Shown: one piece after another, positions 58,350 through 64,000 of the stretch
Numbering within the stretch: the first letter of the stretch is position 1
Layout of the letters: the number at the start of each line of letters is the position of its first letter
DNA from: Chlamydoabsidia padenii
Lineage: Eukaryota > Mucoromycota > Mucoromycetes > Mucorales > Cunninghamellaceae
NCBI GenBank assembly: GCA_025330725.1
Contig: JAIWND010000018.1
Coordinates: 124,001 to 188,000 of the forward strand
DNA: 64,000 nt
Reading direction: 5' to 3'
Notes under the pieces: model-generated
The model's database searches: none
What the model saw: only the letters and a program-made list of their open reading frames with translations
Told to the model about the DNA's origin: nothing
Translations under genes and position numbers: made by a program

Positions 58350-59480
58350 AGAGGGGAAGAGAGATAAATAAAGCCAGAGACCATCATCATCTTGTTCATC
58401 GTCCAATCCGATCCATGTTGTTGATTGTCCGTTGATCGTCACTCAATCCAGTATATGAGGAGGAAAGTAGCATTACTGATCCAGTCATTCACCAATCATC
58501 ATCATTTTGTTGGTGATTGTGATTGCCAGTCCAGTCCATATTTCGTTGGAGATATTGGTTTTGATGAGAAGATCACTCATTTCCACATCCTTCCAGGCCG
58601 AGTTTTTGATAAGATGTTCATGAAGGTGAGAGATTTTGTGGTGACATGGTTGATGTATGTCCAGTTTGCCCGTGTCCCCGCCCAAATGAATCTATTTGTT
58701 GAATGTATATAGTAGCTGTCTAGTGCGTCAATAAATCAAGGTTGTAGCCACATCGGATCACTTTCTTGATAGTCAGAAGTCGTTGCCGTGCCGAAATACC
58801 ATTGTTGCTCATTGTTGCACACAATTGTCATCATAGACGTCGATTCAGGTAAATAGATGATCAGTCGTCCAAGTTGTTGCTTACGTTTGCTGGTATTTGG
58901 GTCACCTAGTCACCTAGACAGAGAGAGAGAGAAGAGAGGTGTCAGAGCCTTGGTGAAGTTGTTAACTCAAAAGAGAAAGTCCCAGTTTACAGTACTTCCT
59001 TATCCCCCCCTGTTGTTTGATTGCTTTACCTTTCTCCTTAGTTTGTCCATCACCAGTACATAGTCCATACACAAGGAGTTAGTATGTATAAATTGTACCT
59101 AGGAAGAGACAAAGAAAAAAGAGATATTAGTATCAGAGTCTTGATGAGGGTGTTGGTCCACAAGCAGAATAATCCAGTCAACAATACCATCCAGTTCTTT
59201 TCTTTTGCTTGTTTTACCTTTCCCCCTAGTTTGAATCAGTTATCAAAGAGATTTGTCAACCCGCTTTACCATAGATCCAGTTACTTCACCATCGCCTTTT
59301 GTTTATCTTCACCTGTATGTTCTATATAGTGTGAGTTTCATATTCGTGAAGTAGACCCGTTTAAACCAAGGTTGAATTGTTCGTCGTCATTAGTGTTCGC
59401 ACGGTGAATTGCTTGTGATCATTAGGTTCATCGAGCAATGTCAATAATACAGCACTGTCAAGCCACCACATTCAAGGTGA
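58350..59480 (-). repeat. Unit M of an inverted pair of related intron-containing sequences, apparently non-coding
   Basis: On the minus strand this region shows exon-like segments and two introns (about 59226-59104 and 59030-58914) with clean GT...TAG ends. The two introns and their flanks are themselves a diverged tandem duplication of about 195 bp. It is related to the plus-strand unit at 60460-61060. Both units have the TATGGTAA segment, the CATCAAGACTCTGATACTAAT branch region (unit M has it in one intron), the post-intron GTGnnnnnGTGnCCCAA, the CAAATAG stop, the GGGCAAACTG segment, and the tail CTCTGGCTTTATTTATCTCTC. No frame continues across it. It may be a non-coding RNA family or a pair of decayed genes. 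Confidence 0.5.
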
Positions 59481-59542
59481 GTAAATAAGAGAATCAAGTC
59501 AAGTTGGGGAAACAAAAAAAGAGTGAAGGTTTTAATTTTTAG

Positions 59543-59568
59543 CCACTTGATTTTATTTGTAAACCCCG
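59543..59568. repeat. Copy of the GET5 promoter segment
   Basis: CCACTTGATTTTATTTGTAA + ACCCCG matches 58167-58193 upstream of GET5, with about three differences in 26 bases. It lies just upstream of minus-strand unit M, as the original lies upstream of minus-strand GET5. Confidence 0.5.
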
Positions 59569-59569
59569 A

Positions 59570-60459
59570 TCATGAAAAAGAAAACAACGCATTCCAGAGC
59601 TTGGCCGTTTATGGTAGAAAGTGTCAGCTGACCCATTTCGTCATCTCTCACCATTGGTGGAATAAAATTTTCGAAATCTAGGACTGTTTTCTCGGACAAA
59701 AAGCTATAAAAGACCACTTCTTTTTCTCACTTTCCCACTTTTTTTTTCTCAAGTCTTTTCCCACGCCAATTGGGTTTAGCCACCAAGAAGAGGAACCAGT
59801 ATAGTATTGCAAAGGAATTGAAATTCTGATAGCTTTACTAGACAGGAACAAGCTGTACAAACTTGCTTCTTGCATGGGCAGAATCTGTTGGTAGTCTCTC
59901 CTAGGTCCGAGGCGTGTGGGTTATTCCTTTCACTTCCGGAAGTGTAGATCATAAAGCTTTTTCTTCGGAAACGGCGCAGAATATAAACAGTAAATGAAAA
60001 TGAAATCCAAAAACCAATCAAGCTCCGCCACAGATGCGGGGATGTGGGGAAATTTGTATATCAGGTCTATTTTTAAAACGCAGCTGAAGCGGACTGTCTT
60101 CGAATAAAAAATAAAATTCGTCCTCTTCTTACTCCCTCCCTCTTTATTATTTTAATCACTCACTTTAACATGACGGTTTGAATATATTGTTCACGATGCT
60201 ATATAAACCTACCTCCGTCATCTCAACATGGGGCAACCTACAACTACCATAACAACGCATCTTTTAGTATCGAACTTAACAATCCTCACTATATATATTA
60301 CCTTGGGCTTTTTTTTTATATAGCATGGTGAAGAGGTCGCATCAAGCTTGACTTTTCCCAGCTGTTGGACTTTATATAGACACTCACTTTGGTTATCTTG
60401 GAGTGCTGCACAACACGGTTGTTTGATGGTCAATAAAGTAGCTCACACCAGTTGGAACG
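59570..60459. other. Spacer between inverted units
   Basis: Contains a TATA-like sequence (GCTATATAAACC, near 60199) with a leader and a short hydrophobic 31-codon ORF. A minus-strand cysteine-rich open stretch (59776-60021) has no ATG. No firm gene. Confidence 0.4.
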
Positions 60460-61060
60460 AATGGGTAAAGATGAACATAAATCGGTGATGGAACAACTGA
60501 CTCTATGGTAATACGTTGTCTTGCTGACAATGGCGACTCTTTATTGAAACTCATTTAAACTGGATCAACATGACAAAGGTAATAAAAAAAGAAAGCAAAA
60601 CAAATGGAATGAAAAGAAAAGAGAAGTGTGGTTCTGTAGACTAAGCTCATCAAGACTCTGATACTAATACTTTTTTTCTCTCTCTTCTCTTGCTGTATGT
60701 TTAGGTGGATCAGTGGCCCAAGTACCAACAAACATAAACTACAGCTTGGACGATTGACTACCTATTTATCTGTATCGACATACTGGACATCTATTACATA
60801 TCTTTGACAAATAGACACTGCTGGCAGGGCGCATGGGCAAACTGTTACATGCATCAGAAATTAGAAATCATCAACTATATCATCACGAAAACTCTTACCC
60901 ACTTTACATGAACGTTTTGACAAAACTCAGCCTCGAGGGATCAGGAAATAGCAACATGATCAGACAACAAGAAAGAAACAAGCGGCTCTCTCTTTTAACA
61001 CGATGATCTCTGGCTTTATTTATCTCTCTTTCCTTCTTCACACACTTGGTTTAGGCTCCC
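60460..61060 (+). repeat. Unit P of the inverted pair, apparently non-coding
   Basis: A plus-strand counterpart of unit M: an exon-like segment to AACATGACAAAG, an intron about 60578-60710 (donor GTAATA, branch-like GATACTAATA, acceptor TGTTTAG), then a long exon-like segment. The reading GRMGKLLHASEIRNHQ follows a TAG that is conserved in both units. Upstream near 60205 a TATA sequence precedes an ATG with a 31-codon frame. That may be the start of this transcript. The unit ends with the shared CTCTGGCTTTATTTATCTCTC tail. Confidence 0.5.
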
Positions 61061-61867
61061 TTTTTATCAACCTTCCCTCCATCTCACTATAGTATAGACA
61101 TGATTCTTGTTTTGTTTTTAATTGAATGTAATAAAAGTATCATATGGAACACTTTATACTTAGGACTTTGTGATAAACGGAATAAGTATTGGATACTTGA
61201 TTGTCTGTTAGCCTAATACATATGATAGAAATAAATGGTACTGGATGACATGACATGACATTAGGGTCACATATATCGACATGCATGAATCGGGATTTGA
61301 AAGCATGCATTTGCCCTGGTGGTGTGGATTTGATTTGACCCGAGAAACTACTATGTTTCTTTTCCTTTGATCCATTATTCTTTTTCTGTATCACTGTTCA
61401 TAACAAACAGAAAAGACTGAGCTAGACTTGCTTGTCAATGCGGAAGGCAATACCATCTTCATCTTGATTTAATTGACACACAACTTTCTTTTTGATCCAT
61501 TGAAACCGGTTTGGTGATAATTCAACACTGTGGTCAATGCATCCACAAAATAGCCAGGGGTCAGCGCGTTTTGAACATTGGTATTTCAGGGGAACTTTGT
61601 CCCCGGTGTTAATGGGAGATGGTCAATCAAGAAACACCAACCGGAAGCATCGAAGCTGCATTCTTTACTGCTGCTATATCAGGGGTTTATAAATGAAGGT
61701 ACACTTATCCGCAAACGGTGGGAATAGTAATGTGGTCAGTGAACGAGTTTACACGTCTGTCGGGTATTGAATTTAAATTCTATCGTTGGGGCGGACTATC
61801 TATAAAATGACCTGCTTATTACGTCCTCTCTTTCTTCTTTATTCTAATCCAACAACCAAGCCATGTA
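61061..61867. other. Region with a box and an open exon-like stretch
   Basis: Contains an exact 11-mer box (61290-61301) flanked by TGCATGA, a box-like TCGGGTATTGAA (61760-61771) and a CTATAAAAT TATA (about 61799) for the following gene. On the minus strand, 61621-61422 is open for 66 codons without an ATG, ends in TAG, and looks protein-like (DPWLFCGCIDHSVELSPNRF). It could be a terminal exon of a lost gene. Confidence 0.4.
61290..61301 (+). promoter_or_regulatory. CGGGATTTGAA box abutting TGCATGA
   Basis: TCGGGATTTGAA directly follows ATGCATGAA (61281-61289) and is followed by GCATGCA. The gene served is unclear. Confidence 0.5.
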
Positions 61868-62797
61868 ATGCTACAAAACCGTAAGTCAACCCAATATCAT
61901 CTTTTTTGTCCTACTTTGTCACTAAAACACCTTTTATCTCTTCATAGTCAAGCAACAACCTTTTGACATTGACGTGTTGGATCACCAGATGGAGATAAGG
62001 AAACAAACCCCTGATCACAAGAAAAGATACCCCAGGTGTTTGACCAGCCTAAAATCAAAGAGGATGCAACGACAATGGCAAAGCTTTGCGGACTCTGTCC
62101 TTGTTTTACCAACAACCAAGTCATCTCAGCAGCAGCAGCATTTATATACGCCTTGTTGTCTCTAACTTTTTCGGGGGGGGGGTTAACAGTCGATCAGCCG
62201 ATCACTTCCATGTGGGTGGATGAAGAAATACTCCCTGCTCATGCTACTGTTCCAAAGGGTAAGTCAATCCCATGCTCGTGTATTTATCCTATGTTGTCAC
62301 TAAACACGCTTTATCTCTTTGATTCATAGTCAAGCGACAACTTTATGACGCCCAGGTGGCCAAAGCCGGATTGGATCGAAAAAGAAAAAAAGAGAACCCT
62401 ACCCCAAAGGAAAGAAAACCCAGGCATATGACCAGCATAAAAGCATAGAGATTACAACGGGAATGGCAAACCTCTGCCGACTTTGTTTTTATTTGGCCAA
62501 CCAGTAAGTCTTCTCACCATCATTTATATACCGTGTATTGACTCTGACTTTTTTTTTTTCCCCCTTTGTTAGCAGATGATCAACAAATCATTCCTATGCA
62601 GGTGGATGAAGAAGTGTCCCCTGTTGGAAACAGTAAGTCAATCCATAGCAATGTATTTATCCTACTTTGTCACTAAATGCCTTGTTGATTCATAGTCAAG
62701 TGACAATCTTTCAAAGTAGATGTGGCCAAGACCGCGGTGAACATTGCAAAGATGGTATCATTGACTTTTGGAATTCCGTCAAACATGATCAACAATG
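61868..62797 (+). pseudogene. Gene made of tandem two-exon units (about 375-bp period), now with stops
   Basis: Three repeat units share splice sites and coding. Each has a GTAAGTC donor (61881, 62259, 62633), a first exon beginning TCAAGnnACAA, a second intron, and a second exon. The encoded unit reads VKRQLYDAQVAKAGLDRK, a basic stretch, then QREWQTSADFVF, then DQPITSMWVDEEILPAHATV, all in phase. Unit 1 has a damaged inner donor (AAGTCA where unit 2 has GTAAGTC). Unit 2 has an in-frame TAG (GCATAGAGA). Unit 3 begins AAGTGA. The start ATG at 61868 overlaps an ATGTAA upstream ORF. The basic helix plus acidic tail suggests a nucleic-acid or scaffold protein (inference). I do not recognise the family. 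Confidence 0.5.
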
Positions 62798-62879
62798 GTG
62801 GGTGCGTCAAGGGTCTTTTTTTACTGTTTACTAAACATCGTATTGGTTAGTCCTCCAAGTACTAGATTATTATCCCCTC

Positions 62880-62912
<33 letters not shown>

Positions 62913-63000
62913 TGTATTCCCCATCATTTACATTTAATTATTTAGTGACTAGTTGTTTATTCAAATTATCAATAAATATATTAATGACTGTCACTATGGC
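61881..63000 (+). repeat. Three diverged tandem repeats of about 375 bp
   Basis: Donor-to-donor spacing is 378 and 374 bp. Shared landmarks are the GTAAGTCAA donor, TTTGTCACTAAA, TTCATAGTCAAG, and the GGTGGATGAAGAA segment (twice). The end of the third unit is indistinct. Confidence 0.75.
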
Positions 63001-63369
63001 TATATCTGATTTTTTGTCTATAGTAATGCCGCCCTGATTCCCGGTTGTTTATCATCTTCAATTGCCGATACCATCGCCGTCATACTTTATTATCTATTTG
63101 CTTGTGATGGCGTACCTGTATCATTATAATAAAAGTTTCTTAAAGACCCCCCTTAAAAAAGTGTAATATGCAAATTTTATTTAAAACGCCGCCCACATCG
63201 AGTCGACTAACCACCTCCGTGTATGCTAATGCATGTATCCTACTTTTCCTTTTCATCTCTTTTTAAAGAGCGCATCAGGGGTTGTTTTCGGGGCAAATCT
63301 ACCACTATGGACGAAGAAGATGGTTAATTACATGATAATAACAAATCCTTTTTTTTTTTTTTTTTACGA
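62798..63369. other. Intergenic
   Basis: An AC/TA microsatellite (about 62881-62912), AT-rich sequence, a T run near 63350, and no recognisable gene. Confidence 0.5.
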
Positions 63370-64000
63370 TCAAATCACTTTACCCACACGTTGTTTTTTT
63401 CTGTTATCCAAACATGTAGAGCCACAAAACCATAACATTGTACCATCCATCCCACCCACATCATAACAATGCCTATGAAATGCTCGAGAGCATCCACCAT
63501 CACAAGTCACTAATTCCATCTCGTCGTCATTGTCGTCGTCTATAAGATTGATCCTTGCCTTGTGTCGGTTCTTTGGTTGACCACGTTCTTGACAAATAGA
63601 GCAGAATTCTTGAATCACCGGACAATGTCGATCTTGTACCTTTTCATTCCGATATCCAGATAAATCCAACCGAGGTAACCGACTTGCCAACCCATAACCT
63701 TTATAATCACATCCATGTTTGCTAAATAAATAAATAAATAAATAAAAAAAGAAGGAGAGTCAGCAAGTACAGTACATATAAAAGCATAACAAATAATATA
63801 ACCTTACTTGCACAGAGTTCGTTTCCCCCATGGGCCAGGACGCCAATTCACACCTTCGGTTGTACCACAGTAACGACACCAATCAATACCAGTCATAGTA
63901 AGTTGATCGAATAAAGTCATTTCTGTTGTCGGTCGATCATATTTACGTCGTTGTCGCTGTTGTTGTTGTTGTTGAGACTTTTTGGTATATTTTCTCTTAC
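63370..64000 (-). CDS. GATA-like zinc finger plus PHD finger protein, C-terminal part
   Basis: The 5' end lies beyond the right edge. The upstream exon (to about 63809) has a basic Gln-rich stretch, then CRYCGTTEGVNWRPGPWGKR followed by TLCN. After an intron it continues KHGCDYKGYG, giving a GATA-type Cys4 finger (CxxC, then CNKHGC). The next exon carries LPRLDLSGYRNEKVQDRHCP and a PHD-type finger: CSICQERG, then LVTCDGGCSRAFHRHCYDVGG, then LWFCGSTC. The frame closes at TGA (63370) after VGKVI, although a GTAAAG donor just before the stop could continue elsewhere. A chromatin-linked DNA-binding regulator is inferred. Confidence 0.8.

Noticed and set aside
59776..60021. Cysteine-containing minus-strand frame
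   Set aside because: Its first codon is TTG, with no ATG and no splice partners. It lies in a repeat-rich spacer.

Overview
The window is nuclear DNA from an early-diverging filamentous fungus, most likely Mucoromycota (Mucorales, perhaps Absidia-like). This is inferred from dense, short GT-AG introns of about 45-100 nt, many with long T runs before the acceptor, from CT-rich leaders before start codons, and from the protein families present (Dsc3, Mvp1, GGA, Get5, fungal Zn2Cys6 regulators). I did no database search, so the genus is a guess. Most genes are ordinary housekeeping genes, and their introns were resolved by reading splice sites in frame.

Left part (1-21 kb): the 3' end of a TMEM198-like membrane protein, MVP1 (sorting nexin, minus), PCNA (plus), a decayed Helitron (about 6.4-7.9 kb), a spliced but apparently non-coding stretch (8.4-9.5 kb), a four-finger C2H2 regulator (minus), a long gap, methionyl-tRNA synthetase (minus), complex I subunit NDUFA2 (minus), and a single-pass membrane protein with a Q/N-rich prion-like domain.

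Middle part (21-46 kb): a conserved-looking multi-spanning membrane protein, a Zn2Cys6 transcription factor divergent from a low-complexity protein, BRE1 (histone H2B ubiquitin ligase), a rhomboid lacking both catalytic residues, an arrestin-like adaptor with PY motifs, GGA (clathrin adaptor) divergent from DSC3 (Golgi/endosome ubiquitin ligase subunit), a polyprenol reductase, mitochondrial uS19, DNA primase large subunit PRI2, and a PHD-finger protein. Several act in endosomal trafficking and ubiquitin control (MVP1, GGA, arrestin, DSC3, BRE1) or in DNA replication (PCNA, PRI2). They are interspersed rather than clustered.

Right part (46-64 kb): a direct tandem array of three asparagine-synthetase-like genes in graded decay, AGX1 (alanine-glyoxylate aminotransferase), GET5, then an accessory zone (58.2-63.2 kb). 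That zone holds an inverted pair of related intron-containing units with no good ORF and a gene built from about 375-bp two-exon repeats, now carrying stops. The window ends inside a GATA-like plus PHD protein.

The most striking non-genic signal is an 11-bp sequence, CGGGATTTGAA, present exactly nine times, with many close variants. It usually lies 60-200 bp upstream of start codons and occurs in either orientation. I propose it as a major, possibly undescribed promoter element of this lineage.
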